A stretch of DNA of 64,000 nt, from positions 124,001-188,000 of the forward strand of contig JADGPL010000002.1 of NCBI GenBank assembly GCA_017882455.1. Direction: 5' to 3'. The stretch comes from Solirubrobacteraceae bacterium (lineage in GTDB: Bacteria; Actinomycetota; Thermoleophilia; Solirubrobacterales; Solirubrobacteraceae). The notes under the pieces are model-generated. The model worked only from the letters and a program-made list of their open reading frames with translations, had not been told where the DNA came from and did not search any database. Within the stretch, counting starts at the first letter, position 1; each line of letters starts with the position of its first letter. Below are positions 41,460 to 54,255 of the stretch, piece by piece. Made by a program: the position numbers and the translations under genes.

Positions 41460-42646
41460 CCGCCCTCGCCCTCCCCCTCGCCGTCCCCCGAGCTCTCCTC
41501 GGAATCGCCGTGCTCGGACAGCTCCGCGAGCGCAGAGCCGCCCGCGAGCGCGGCGGCGAAGAACAGGGGGTCTTCGCTCAGGGAGCGACCCATCGTCTCG
41601 GTGGAGAGCCCGCTCACGGCATAGCCGGGCAGGTCCACCTTGGCGCGCCGCCAATCATGGCGTGTGATGCGCACGGGGCGCTCCACGTCCAGCGCCAGCG
41701 CCGGGCGGCTCGGCATCGCCCCGCCGAAGACCGCGCCGAGCCCCGCGCGCAGGTCGGCGCCGACCGGCGAGCGCATGCCCGCGGGCAAGGCCACGGTCAC
41801 CGGCTCGAGCAGCAGGTCGAGCACGGTGAGGGTGTGATGGGAGATGCCCCGGTGGCGCACCCGGTCATCGCTCATCGACATGCGTGCCACGAGCAGCGTG
41901 GGGCAGCCGAGCGCGAGCGAGACGTGGACGGAGTCCAGGGCCGCCATGCCGCCGTGCCCGAGCGCGGAGCTCGATCCCACGATCCCGGGCCCGGGCCCGC
42001 ACACGGCGGCATCCCAGCCGAGCGAGCGAAAGCCGTGGTGGAGCGCCCCCGCGGTCGTCATCGCCTCGCCCTCGCCGCCGAAGGCGGCGCCGGCGGTCAG
42101 GTGGCCGGCCAGCAGGCCCCGCGCGCGCAGCGCTCGGACGGTGCGCGAGTGCCCGCCCGGTAGGGCCCCACCCTCGGTCTGCACGTAGCCGAGCCGCCCG
42201 CTGGGCGCGCTCTCGGCGAAGGCCCAGGCGACCGCCGCGAGCTGTCCGTGCAGCGCCAGCACCGCCGTCGGTCTCCCCACGGGAATCTGCAGGCGCGCGT
42301 CCTCCACCGGCGTGACCGCGTGCTGGAGGCTCGTGTAGTTGAGCTTCATCACGTCCGCCCCCGCGGCTCCCTCACCGGAGAGCCCACGGGTGAGGTTTGC
42401 GTGGACGATGTCGAAGCCTCCCGAGCCGAGCCCGAGGTCGAGCGCCTCCACGTTGACGATCACCTCATCGCCCACCTCCGCGCGACCGACCAGCCCCACA
42501 TCGGCGATCGCGGGCCTCTGGGTCGCCTCGCTCGCCCCGCCCGTGAGCGCCACCACGAGCTGCTGCTCGCGCTCCTCACCGGCGGGGGCGCCCTCTGCGG
42601 GGGTGCGATCGATCTCGACCACTGTGGCGGCGCGGAGCTTCAGCAT
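41456..42646 (-). CDS. DUF3866 family protein
   Basis: 396 aa; matches what I know of the DUF3866 family, present in actinobacteria at this locus. Biochemical function is unknown. Visible features: an OB-like N-terminus (LRAATVVEIDRT), MKLNYTSLQHAVTPVE, CGPGPGIVGSSSALGHGGMA in separated pieces, and MSDDRVRHRGISHHT, with conserved His and Asp residues that suggest an enzyme. The last 20 residues are an acidic Glu/Gly/Ser tail. It overlaps the NUDIX gene (ATGA). Confidence 0.8.
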   Translation of the reverse strand: MLKLRAATVVEIDRTPAEGAPAGEEREQQLVVALTGGASEATQRPAIADVGLVGRAEVGDEVIVNVEALDLGLGSGGFDIVHANLTRGLSGEGAAGADVMKLNYTSLQHAVTPVEDARLQIPVGRPTAVLALHGQLAAVAWAFAESAPSGRLGYVQTEGGALPGGHSRTVRALRARGLLAGHLTAGAAFGGEGEAMTTAGALHHGFRSLGWDAAVCGPGPGIVGSSSALGHGGMAALDSVHVSLALGCPTLLVARMSMSDDRVRHRGISHHTLTVLDLLLEPVTVALPAGMRSPVGADLRAGLGAVFGGAMPSRPALALDVERPVRITRHDWRRAKVDLPGYAVSGLSTETMGRSLSEDPLFFAAALAGGSALAELSEHGDSEESSGDGEGEGEGG

Positions 42647-42658
42647 CGGCGTCTGACG

Positions 42659-46529
<3,871 letters not shown>

Positions 46530-46560
46530 GTCTGGAAGCTAGCGATCTGGGCGGACGCGC

Positions 46561-47448
46561 TCAGGGCTGGGCCGAGGTCGCGGTGACGCTCGGCAGCAGC
46601 GAGTCCGCGGTGGACTTCATGCCGAAGGTGCCGTGCTCGCCGGCGAGCGCGTAGGCGAGGGCCGCCTGCCCCGCGAGCGCGTCCAGGTCATCGACGCTCG
46701 AGAGCTTCTTTTCCTTGTACCAGGGGACCTGCGAGTCTTCCTGACCGCTCAGCTCGACACCCACGGCCTGGACCCCGACGGCGGCCACCCCCGCCAGCAG
46801 ACCCGACTCGAAGGCGGCGGTGTCTTCGCTCGCTTCCGCGCTCATCCCGCTCGGCTCGGCACGCATCACCACCAGTCCTTCCAGGCGCGTCAGCTGCCCA
46901 TCGAAGGCACTGAAGAGGCTCCCCCGCACGCGGCTGAGCAGCTCCTTGGCGACCAGCTGCCCGCCGCTGACGAGCTGGCGCCCGGCGAGCTCGCCAAAAC
47001 GTTCGATCAACGCCGGCGAGCCGGCGAGCGCCGAGTAGTGGGTTCCCGCCGCGTCGTGGGCGAGCCCCGCCAGGTCGAGCGGCTCGCGAACCGCCACCAC
47101 GGTCGCCAGGTCCCCGCCGGCCTGGGTCACCGCGGCGCTCACCAGCGAGTTCACCTGATCGGAGGATCCGCCCAGGAACACCAGGCCCACGCCCCGCCCG
47201 GCGAGCAGTTCATGGACGGCCAGCGGGTACAGGCCGTTGGCGAACTGTTCCTCGTCGCCCAGCCGCTCCTGGAGCTGGGACGCCTTGCTGCGGGCTTCGC
47301 TCACTTCGGAGTTGAGGTTGTGGACGATCCCGTTCTTGGCGGAGGAGACGAGGTTGGAGTCGCCGATCGCGACGCCGATGAGCACCCCCAACGCCAGCGC
47401 GAAGAGGACCGCGGCGAGCGAGAGCGCGTGGTAGCGATAGTCGAACAT
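46561..47448 (-). CDS. steB: SteB/MctB-like membrane-anchored protein
   Basis: 295 aa. One N-terminal membrane helix follows the conserved MFDYRYHALSLAAVLFALALG, split here: FDYRYHALS then VLFALALGVLIGVAIG. After it comes a coiled coil (LNSEVSEARSKASQLQERL) and an extracytoplasmic domain. The family is annotated as copper transport outer-membrane protein MctB in mycobacteria and as SteB, partner of SteA in cell separation, in corynebacteria. The position next to steA supports the division role. It lies 25 bases from steA. Confidence 0.85.
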   Translation of the reverse strand: MFDYRYHALSLAAVLFALALGVLIGVAIGDSNLVSSAKNGIVHNLNSEVSEARSKASQLQERLGDEEQFANGLYPLAVHELLAGRGVGLVFLGGSSDQVNSLVSAAVTQAGGDLATVVAVREPLDLAGLAHDAAGTHYSALAGSPALIERFGELAGRQLVSGGQLVAKELLSRVRGSLFSAFDGQLTRLEGLVVMRAEPSGMSAEASEDTAAFESGLLAGVAAVGVQAVGVELSGQEDSQVPWYKEKKLSSVDDLDALAGQAALAYALAGEHGTFGMKSTADSLLPSVTATSAQP

Positions 47449-47473
47449 CCGCAGCCGCTGACCAGGCCCGTGC

Positions 47474-48700
47474 TCAGCCGCCGAATAGCGTCTGGAGCTT
47501 CAGCCAGAGCAGTTCCGCCACGTCACGCAACGCGGGTGTGAGCCCGACCACGGCGACCATCGCGATCAGCCCGGCGGCGATCACGACCAGCAGCGGCGTG
47601 AGACCGGGTCGGGGTTGGTAGAGACGGCTCACGCCCTTGGCGTCCACCAGGATCTCGCCGATGCGAAGACGCGTGAGGAAGGTCGAGGACATGCCTTTGC
47701 GGTTTCGATCGAGGAACTCCACGAGGTTGAACTGGGAGCCGACGGAAACGATCAGGCGAGCGCCCTTCTCGGCGGCGATCAGCATCGCCACGTCCTGGCT
47801 GGTTCCGGGCGCGGGCACGAGCTTGAAGGCGAGCCCCATCTCCTCGAGGCGATGGCGCCCCGGGGCACGGCCATCGGGGTAGGAGTGCACGACCAGCTCG
47901 GCGCCGCAGCGCAGGGCTGCCTCACCGGCGGAGTCCATGTCCCCGACGATCATGTTGGGCGTGAGCCCCTCCTCCAGCAGCGCATCCGCGCCGCCGTCCA
48001 CGGCCACGATCACCGGTCGCATGTCGCGGATGAAGGGTCGCAGGGCGCGCAGGTCGTGCTGGTGGCCCACGCCGCGAACCACCACGAGCGTCGAGCGGTC
48101 GCGGAAGTCGGTGGCGAACCGCGGCAGCGCGATGCGCCCGGTGAGCAGCTCGCGCTCCTCGCGCATGTGCTCGATCGTGTTGTGAGCGAAGCGCTCGAGC
48201 GCATCGCCGACCTCCTTGCGCCTGGCCTCGGTCTCTGCGCACACGCGCTCGAGGTCGAGCACCTCCCCGCGGGCGAGCACGACCCCCTTGCGCACGATCT
48301 CGGCGCTCGCCCGTCCCTCATCGGCCGCGGCGGGGCGGATCGTGAGCGGGTCCCCGTCGGAGACCGCGCCGAACAGCGAGCCGTCGGGCAGGTCCACCAG
48401 CACGATCCCCGCTTCGACGAGCAGCTGCGGGCCGAGGTTGGGGTAGGAGCCGCCGGAGGAGGGGCTGCAGTTGAGCACCGCGACCGTGCCCGCCGCGATC
48501 AGCTCCTCGGCGGAGACGCGATCGATGTCGAGGTGATCGATCAACGCGATGTCGCCGGGCACGAGGTGCTTGACGAGCAGCTTGGTGCGCCGGCCTGGGC
48601 GCACGGATCCCGCGACCGTGCGTACGGTCGCGCGGCGATCGCCGGAGACCGCGCCGGTCGGCGAGGGCGCTCCGGAGGGGCTCGATCGCGTTGCTGCCAT
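47474..48700 (-). CDS. steA: SteA-like cytokinetic ring protein
   Basis: 408 aa. An N-terminal domain with LIDHLDIDRVSAEELI and NCSPSSGGSYPNLGP is followed by a thiamin-pyrophosphokinase-like nucleotide domain (AVDGGADALLEEGL, PNMIVGDMDSAG) and ends in one or two membrane segments (LLVVIAAGLIAMVAVVGL). SteA with SteB controls cell separation in corynebacteria. ATG at 48700 (MAATRSSPSG) is the likely start; longer frames run into recN. The first 40 residues are low complexity. Confidence 0.88.
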   Translation of the reverse strand: MAATRSSPSGAPSPTGAVSGDRRATVRTVAGSVRPGRRTKLLVKHLVPGDIALIDHLDIDRVSAEELIAAGTVAVLNCSPSSGGSYPNLGPQLLVEAGIVLVDLPDGSLFGAVSDGDPLTIRPAAADEGRASAEIVRKGVVLARGEVLDLERVCAETEARRKEVGDALERFAHNTIEHMREERELLTGRIALPRFATDFRDRSTLVVVRGVGHQHDLRALRPFIRDMRPVIVAVDGGADALLEEGLTPNMIVGDMDSAGEAALRCGAELVVHSYPDGRAPGRHRLEEMGLAFKLVPAPGTSQDVAMLIAAEKGARLIVSVGSQFNLVEFLDRNRKGMSSTFLTRLRIGEILVDAKGVSRLYQPRPGLTPLLVVIAAGLIAMVAVVGLTPALRDVAELLWLKLQTLFGG

Positions 48701-48749
48701 CGCAGCGAGAGTAACGCCCAGAGCGCTCAGGCGCAGTGTTTGCGAGCGC

Positions 48750-50444
48750 TCACGCGGCGCGGCGCAGCTCGCGCGCATGGCTGCGCGCGCTGCTGTCGTC
48801 CTCGTCGGCGCCGAGCATCCGTACGAGCTCGCTGAGCACCTCGCCCTCGGCCAGCTCCACCACGGTGGTCCGCGTCGGGTCCGCGGCGGTGTCCTTGACG
48901 ATCGAGAAGTGGCGCTCGGCGAGCGAGGCGATCTGGGGCAGATGCGTGATGCACAGCACCTGCGTGCGTTCGCCCAGCTCCTGCAAGCGGGCGCCGACGG
49001 CGCGTGCCGTGTGCCCGCCGATCCCGGCGTCGACCTCGTCGAAGACGAGCGTGGCGTCGGTCGCGGAGGCGTTGGCGACGCTCATGATCGCGAGCATCAC
49101 CCGCGAGAGCTCTCCCCCTGAGGCGATCTCGCGCAGCGGGCCCGCTGGCACTCCGGGGTTGGGCGCGATCACGAACTCGACGCTGTCGGCGCCGGTCGGG
49201 CCGGGCTCGCGCTCGGCGAAGCCGACCTCGAAGCTGGCATCGCCCATCGCCAGCGACGCCAGCTGGGCGCGCACGGCGAGCGCGAACTCCTTGGCCGCCC
49301 GGCGGCGCTCGCGCCGCAGGGTCGCGACGTGCCCATCCAGCGCGGAGCGGGCCTCGCGGAGACTCTCCTCGGCCTGCTCGAGGGCCACCTCGACCCCGGC
49401 CAGCTCGTCACGCCGCGCTCGCGCGCCCTCGGCGAAGTCGAGCACCGCGCGAATGCTTCCGCCGTGCTTGCGCGCGAGGCGCTCGATCGCGGCGAGGCGC
49501 TCTTCGATGCCGTCCAGCGAGATCTCGGCGCCGGCGAGCTGGGAGGAGGCGTCATCGAGCGCCAGGCCGGCGGCCCGCTCGACGTAGTCGCGCAGCTCGC
49601 CCGCCAGGTCATGCGACTCGATGATCAGCCCACGGGCGCGCTCCGCCAGGACATCGAGCGCCGGGTCGATCCCCGCCACCGCGTCGAGCCCCGCGACAGC
49701 ACCGCCCAAGGCACGCGCGGGCGCCTCGGCGGCCTCGGGGGCGAGCGCCTCGGCCACGGCACCGGCCGCGGCGCACAGCGCGTCGAGCCGGCGCAGGCGC
49801 TCGCGCACCCCGAGCAGTTGCTCGTGCTCGCGCTCGTCCGGGGAGAGCGCGTCGATCTCCCCGATCTCGAACTCGAGCAGGTCGAGCTCTCGCTCGCGTT
49901 GGGAGGAGAGCTCCCGCAGCTCCTGCAGGCGCCGCTCGAGCTCGCGCACGTGCGCGAACGCAGCGGCACATGCGCGCAGGGTTGCGGCGTGCCTCTCCCC
50001 GCAGAGACCGTCGAGGATCTGCAGCTGAGCCGCCGCGAGCGTGAGCTTGCGGTGCTCGTGCTGTCCGTAGAAGGCGAGCAGCCCGGCGGCGACGTCGCGC
50101 AAATCGCCGACCGTGGCCGAGCGCCCGTTGAGATAGGCGCGCGTGCGCCCGTCGGCGCCCACGCGACGGGCCAGCACGAGCTCCTGCGCGTCCGGGCTGA
50201 TGTGCTCCGCGAGATCCTCGCGGAGCTGCTCGGAGAGGTCGAACACCCCCTCCACGTAGGCCTCGCCCGCCCCCGGGCGCACGATCCCCGCCCGCGCGCG
50301 GCCGCCCAGGAGCAGGTCGAGGGCGTGCGCGAGCACCGTCTTTCCGGCTCCGGTCTCACCCGTGAGCACGTTCAGACCCGCAGACAGGCGCAGCTGCGCA
50401 CTCTCGATCAGCAGGAGGTTCTCGACGCGCAGCTCTCGAAGCAC
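48750..50444 (-). CDS. recN: DNA repair protein RecN
   Basis: 564 aa; an SMC-like ATPase for double-strand break repair. The GTG at 50444 gives VLRELRVENLLLIES, the expected N-terminus; the frame is open further upstream but not RecN-like. The Walker A is LTGETGAGKTVLAHAL, long coiled-coil arms fill about 160-400, and the C-terminal part has SGGELSRVMLAIMS (ABC signature), LVFDEVDAGIGG (Walker B) and VLCITHLPQIASLA. It is the first gene of the long - strand operon running through steA and pyrG to mutM. Confidence 0.96.
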   Translation of the reverse strand: MLRELRVENLLLIESAQLRLSAGLNVLTGETGAGKTVLAHALDLLLGGRARAGIVRPGAGEAYVEGVFDLSEQLREDLAEHISPDAQELVLARRVGADGRTRAYLNGRSATVGDLRDVAAGLLAFYGQHEHRKLTLAAAQLQILDGLCGERHAATLRACAAAFAHVRELERRLQELRELSSQRERELDLLEFEIGEIDALSPDEREHEQLLGVRERLRRLDALCAAAGAVAEALAPEAAEAPARALGGAVAGLDAVAGIDPALDVLAERARGLIIESHDLAGELRDYVERAAGLALDDASSQLAGAEISLDGIEERLAAIERLARKHGGSIRAVLDFAEGARARRDELAGVEVALEQAEESLREARSALDGHVATLRRERRRAAKEFALAVRAQLASLAMGDASFEVGFAEREPGPTGADSVEFVIAPNPGVPAGPLREIASGGELSRVMLAIMSVANASATDATLVFDEVDAGIGGHTARAVGARLQELGERTQVLCITHLPQIASLAERHFSIVKDTAADPTRTTVVELAEGEVLSELVRMLGADEDDSSARSHARELRRAA

Positions 50445-50527
50445 GCGAGCAGGTGTACCAGCGCCCGGGGACGGACCGCGTGAGCGCGCCCCATACCCGC
50501 TGCACCGAGATTTTCGGCGAATGGCCG

Positions 50528-50577
50528 GCGAACGAGCATAATTCGCTTTCGAACGGATGCATACCGACCCGTAGACT
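50528..50577. promoter_or_regulatory. Divergent recN / GGDEF-like promoter region with CGAA half-sites
   Basis: For the + gene, TTCGAA (50549-50554) and TAGACT (50572-50577) are spaced 17 bases, a plausible -35/-10 pair. For recN (-), TATGCT (50540 to 50535) is a plausible -10. Around them are GCGAA-9-TTCGC (50528-50546) and TTCG-4-CGAA (50542-50553). CGAAC occurs twice, 21 bases apart. These resemble, but do not match, actinobacterial SOS boxes (CGAAC-4-GTTCG). Confidence 0.4.
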
Positions 50578-50594
50578 CGTCGGTCACATACGGC

Positions 50595-51143
50595 ATGGCT
50601 GCCAACGACCCCAACACGCTTGCACAACCCCCCCAGGGAGGGGTCGGGTGGTTGGCGTCCGGGGCCCTCGACGAGCGCCTCGCCGAGGAGATCAGCCGGG
50701 CCGAACGCTACGGCACCCAGCTGAGCTGCCTGCTCGTGGTGATCGACAATCTCGAGGAGATGGCGCGTGAGCATGGCAGCGAGCTGCGCGAGCAGACGCT
50801 CGGCTATGTCGCCGGGGCCCTGCAGCGCGAGCTGCGCCGCTTCGACCGGATCGGGCGCCCGAGCGACGGCGAGCTGGTGATCGTCCTTCCGGGCGCCGAC
50901 GGCCCCCGCGGCGAGATGGTCGCAAGGCGCGTGCTCGACAGGCTGCGCGCGATCAAGGTCGAAGCCGGTGGCGCCCGCCGGCCACTGCGCGTCTCGGTCG
51001 GGCTGGCCGCCTGGCAGGACGGCAGCAGCGGCGAGGATCTGCTGAGCCGCTCACGCTCGGCCTCCCGCGCCGGCGGCGGCGGCGGCGAAGAGGCTCGCGT
51101 GGGCACGCACAGCCCTCCCCCGCTCGGGCGCGACCACATCTGA
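50595..51143 (+). CDS. Degenerate GGDEF-domain protein
   Basis: A 182-aa cytoplasmic protein with a diguanylate-cyclase-like fold: LDERLAEEISRAERYG, LSCLLVVIDNLEEMAREHG, LRRFDRIGRPSDGELVIVLPG, and LRVSVGLAAW. The catalytic loop, normally GGDEF, reads PSDGEL, so cyclase activity is unlikely. It may bind c-di-GMP or GTP, or act as a scaffold. The C-terminal 30 residues are Gly/Ser-rich. It is divergent from recN, and a histidine kinase gene follows at 51205. Confidence 0.75.
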   Translation: MAANDPNTLAQPPQGGVGWLASGALDERLAEEISRAERYGTQLSCLLVVIDNLEEMAREHGSELREQTLGYVAGALQRELRRFDRIGRPSDGELVIVLPGADGPRGEMVARRVLDRLRAIKVEAGGARRPLRVSVGLAAWQDGSSGEDLLSRSRSASRAGGGGGEEARVGTHSPPPLGRDHI

Positions 51144-51204
51144 GGGGCCGCTGCGAGCGGGGCGCCTACGGCTCGGCTGGGCGCTCAGGTCATAATCCCC
51201 ATCG

Positions 51205-52341
51205 GTGCTCTCCGGATCAGAGCTGTGGCTGCTGCGCCTGATGGCCGATCGCGGCCTGGCGCTGCTCGATGCCTCCTCGCTGCTGATGGTGATCGAGGAG
51301 CGCGGCGAGCTGCGCGTCGCGGCGGCGAGCGGAGCGGGGACGCCTCGCCTGCGGATCATGCCCGTGCAGGGCAGCGCGCTGGGGGCGGTGTACCTGGCCG
51401 GCGAGCCCGTGTCGCTGGAGCGCCCGCGCGGAGACGAAGCCGCGTGGCTGCACGAGCTCGGCCTCGAGGCGCGCGCGGTGCTGGTCGAGCCCCTGAGCAT
51501 GGAGGCCCAGGGCGGCGGCCTGATCATCGCGCTGCGCAGCGACGGCAGCTTTCGGGGTCCCGACCGCGACGCGCTGCGCGCGTTCGCGGCGAGCGTCGCG
51601 CAGAGGCTGGCCGCGGAGCGCTCGGTGGAGATCGAACGGCTGCGCTACGGCATGGAGGCGCGCGAGCGCGAGCGCACACGCTGGGCGCGCGAGATCCACG
51701 ACGAAAGCATCCAGGGCATCGGCGCGCTGCGCCTGCAGCTGGCCAACGCCCGCGACCTGGAGGACAAGGATGCGCTGAGCGCGGCCGTGGACACGGTGCT
51801 CGAGGGACTCGGCACCGAGATCGACGGGCTTCGCCACCTCATCACCGAGCTCCGCCCCGCTGCCCTCGACGACCTCGGCCTGGCAGCCGCGTTGGACGCA
51901 TTGGCCCGGCGCGCCCAGGCGATCGAGGGCCTCGACGCGAGAACCGAGATCGACCTCGGCGTGAACACGGAGAACGGCAGCGACCCCGAAGCGCGCCGGC
52001 GCCTGGATCCGGAGCTCGAGAGCACGGTCTACCGGATCGTGCAGGAGGCACTGACCAACGTCTCTCGCCACGCGGAGGCGACGAGCGCCGTGATCAGCGT
52101 CACGGTGCGCGACGGGGTGCTGCGAGCATCTGTCACCGATGACGGCAAGGGCCTGCCCGACAACGGACGCCTCGGCCCCCGCGGCGATGGCCTGGAGGGC
52201 GGCTTCGGGATGGGCGGCATGCGCGAGCGGGCTGAGCTGATCGGCGGCGAGCTCGAGTTCGGGCCGGCGCCGGGCAAAGGCACGACCGTGCGCCTGGCGG
52301 TCCCACTGGCCGGGCGCCCGGCCGCGAGCCCCTCCTACTGA
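51205..52341 (+). CDS. NarL-type sensor histidine kinase (GAF-HisKA_3-HATPase)
   Basis: A 378-aa soluble kinase. A GAF-like sensor occupies about 20-140 (LLMVIEERGELRVAAASG, AVLVEPLSMEAQGGGLIIAL). The dimerisation domain has WAREIHDESIQGIGALRLQL (phospho-acceptor His about residue 167). The HATPase has YRIVQEALTNVSRHAEA, VTDDGKGLPDN, and GGFGMGGMRERAEL. The GTG start lies about nine bases after CATAAT (51191-51196), so the mRNA may be leaderless. No membrane segment is present, so the signal is internal. Its probable partner is the regulator at 53406-54062, across the convergent protease gene. Confidence 0.9.
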   Translation: MLSGSELWLLRLMADRGLALLDASSLLMVIEERGELRVAAASGAGTPRLRIMPVQGSALGAVYLAGEPVSLERPRGDEAAWLHELGLEARAVLVEPLSMEAQGGGLIIALRSDGSFRGPDRDALRAFAASVAQRLAAERSVEIERLRYGMEARERERTRWAREIHDESIQGIGALRLQLANARDLEDKDALSAAVDTVLEGLGTEIDGLRHLITELRPAALDDLGLAAALDALARRAQAIEGLDARTEIDLGVNTENGSDPEARRRLDPELESTVYRIVQEALTNVSRHAEATSAVISVTVRDGVLRASVTDDGKGLPDNGRLGPRGDGLEGGFGMGGMRERAELIGGELEFGPAPGKGTTVRLAVPLAGRPAASPSY

Positions 52342-52368
52342 GGGATCTTGGCCTAGTGCCGCTCCGCG

Positions 52369-53379
52369 CTACTCGCTCTCCTCGGCGGCGTCCTCGCCGC
52401 CCGAGCCGCGCAGCCAGCCCGCGAGCTGTTGCCCGACCGAGCTGACCGACTCGCCGGCGTCGCGAAACGCGTCGCGCACCCGCTCGGCATAGAAGGAGAC
52501 CGCCTCTCCCCCGTCAGCGCGCGGGTCCACGGGGTCGTCTCTGCGCACATACTCACCATGGCCGACGATGCGGTCGAACTCACCCGAGCGGACCCAGGCC
52601 ATCAGCTCGTGGGTGCGCTTGACGGGCAGGGGATGGGTGACCCCGAGGTCGAGCATCAGCCGCGTGAGACGCTCGAGGCCCCCGCCCCCCTCGCTGTAGT
52701 CGAGGCCCTGGCGCATGAACACGTCGAGGTCGAGCTCGTCGACCATCGCGCCGGCCGCCAGCGACATCAGCGTGCGGCAGACCACGAGCGGATCGCGGGT
52801 CACGATCGCGGCCGCCCGGTCGGCGCTGAGCTCGGTCGCGCGCCCCCACTCCATCAGCGCTGTGCGCACCGGGGCGAGCGGCAGCGGCAGGCGGGCGTTG
52901 CGGGTCAGCAGCACGAGGATGGCGAGGGCGGTGCGGTAGAGCTGGTGGTCGGCGAGGATGTGGGCCGCCTCGTGGGCGAACACGGCCCGTCGCTGGGGCT
53001 TGTCCAAGAGGCGGATCAGCTCAGACTGCACCACCACGATCGGCCTTCGCGAACCGATCGCGATGGCGTTGGGAGCGGGATATTGGGTGAGGTAGAGGTC
53101 GGGAATCTCCGCCATGTCGAGCGTGGCGTAGGCGATCGCGTGCTCGCGCCACACGTCTCCGAGCTGCTCTTCGGAGAGCCTGACCGAGGAGCCGAGGTAG
53201 CTCTGGCGCAGCGCCCGCTCGTAGCCGAGCTCGATCAGCTTGCGCACGACGGTGTCGAGATAGGGGATCGATCCGAGGGCGGCCGTCGCGGCGCGGTCGG
53301 CAGGGTGCTGGAAGGCGCGCGCGGAGATCCCGGTCAGCCGGTGGCCCTCGGCCGGCAGATTCGATCCGGAGGACTCCAT
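52369..53379 (-). CDS. M48-type zinc metalloprotease
   Basis: A 336-aa protein with the zinc motif HEAAH (in RRAVFAHEAAHILADHQ) and a later Glu-containing helix (RATELSADRAAAI), as in M48 peptidases related to HtpX. It has a short hydrophobic stretch beside the motif (ALAILVLLTRNARLPLPL). The N-terminal part YLDTVVRKLIELGYERAL and LGSSVRLSEEQLGDVW is typical of the actinobacterial group. The C-terminal tail is helical and acidic. It lies 26 bases downstream of the response regulator, probably in one transcript, and converges with the kinase gene. Substrates are unknown. Confidence 0.85.
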   Translation of the reverse strand: MESSGSNLPAEGHRLTGISARAFQHPADRAATAALGSIPYLDTVVRKLIELGYERALRQSYLGSSVRLSEEQLGDVWREHAIAYATLDMAEIPDLYLTQYPAPNAIAIGSRRPIVVVQSELIRLLDKPQRRAVFAHEAAHILADHQLYRTALAILVLLTRNARLPLPLAPVRTALMEWGRATELSADRAAAIVTRDPLVVCRTLMSLAAGAMVDELDLDVFMRQGLDYSEGGGGLERLTRLMLDLGVTHPLPVKRTHELMAWVRSGEFDRIVGHGEYVRRDDPVDPRADGGEAVSFYAERVRDAFRDAGESVSSVGQQLAGWLRGSGGEDAAEESE

Positions 53380-53405
53380 GTATTGAGACTACCGCCGACG
53401 AGTAT

Positions 53406-54062
53406 TCAATCCACGAGGCCGATGCGCCGCACGTAGGCGGTGATCTCGGCGCGCGAGGAGAACCCGAGCTTCTCGATTGCGCGGGCCCGGTATGTCTTGA
53501 CGGTCCGCTCGGCCACGTTCAGCTGCTCGGCGATCTCGGGGTTGGTGTAGCCGTTTGCGATCAGGCGCACGACCTCGCGCTCGCGCTCGGAGAGGGCCAC
53601 GCCGTCGGTGGCGCCGTCCTCGCCCGTGGCCATCAGCGCGCCCAGGCGCGGATGCAGGTAGTTGCCCCCGGCCACCGCCAGACGGAAGGCCTGCAGCAGC
53701 TCGGCCGGCTCGGCCTCCTTGAGCACGTAGCTGCGCGCTCCGGCGCGCAGCGCCTGGCGCGCGTACTCGGGGTCCTCGCGCATCGTCAGGATCGCGACCG
53801 CGAGCGTCGGGTGGGAGATGAAGCACGCCGGCAGCGCGCCGAGGCTCGATCCGCCGGGCATCGTCAGATCGAGCGTCAGCAGATCGGGCTTGTGCTCGCG
53901 CACTGCGCGTACGAGCGAGGGAATGTCGGCGGCTTCGGCCACCACTTCGAACTCGCCGGCCTCGCGCTGCAGCACAGCGCGAATGCCATCGCGCACGATG
54001 CTGTGATCGTCGGCGATGATGACCCTGATCGGTCGGGAAACGCCTGGGGTGTCAGCCTCCAT
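53406..54062 (-). CDS. NarL-family response regulator
   Basis: A 218-aa response regulator. The receiver has IRVIIADDHSIVRDGIRAVL (acidic pair), DLLTLDLTMPGGSS (phospho-acceptor Asp), ILTMRED and YVLKEAEPAELL. The C-terminal LuxR helix-turn-helix has LSEREREVVRLIANGYTN and ERTVKTYRARAIEKLGF. ATG at 54062 (MEADTPGVSRP) is chosen because the upstream frame has no receiver-like sequence. It is probably phosphorylated by the kinase at 51205, inferred from family and distance. It is transcribed away from the MFS gene and into the protease gene. Confidence 0.9.
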   Translation of the reverse strand: MEADTPGVSRPIRVIIADDHSIVRDGIRAVLQREAGEFEVVAEAADIPSLVRAVREHKPDLLTLDLTMPGGSSLGALPACFISHPTLAVAILTMREDPEYARQALRAGARSYVLKEAEPAELLQAFRLAVAGGNYLHPRLGALMATGEDGATDGVALSEREREVVRLIANGYTNPEIAEQLNVAERTVKTYRARAIEKLGFSSRAEITAYVRRIGLVD

Positions 54063-54255
54063 GAACCCCGACAGTAGCGGCTGGAGAGGACCGACACGAG
54101 GTCTGAAGAGGACGACAAGGTCGGCACCGTTGGCCCTATGGGCCGACAGACGACACGAGCCGATGACGACAAGATGAGAACCACACAGCCGCCGGCTCCA
54201 CTCAGAGCATGCGGGCCCGTGCGATCCCGTCACAGCCACCGGCTAGCGTGACCTC

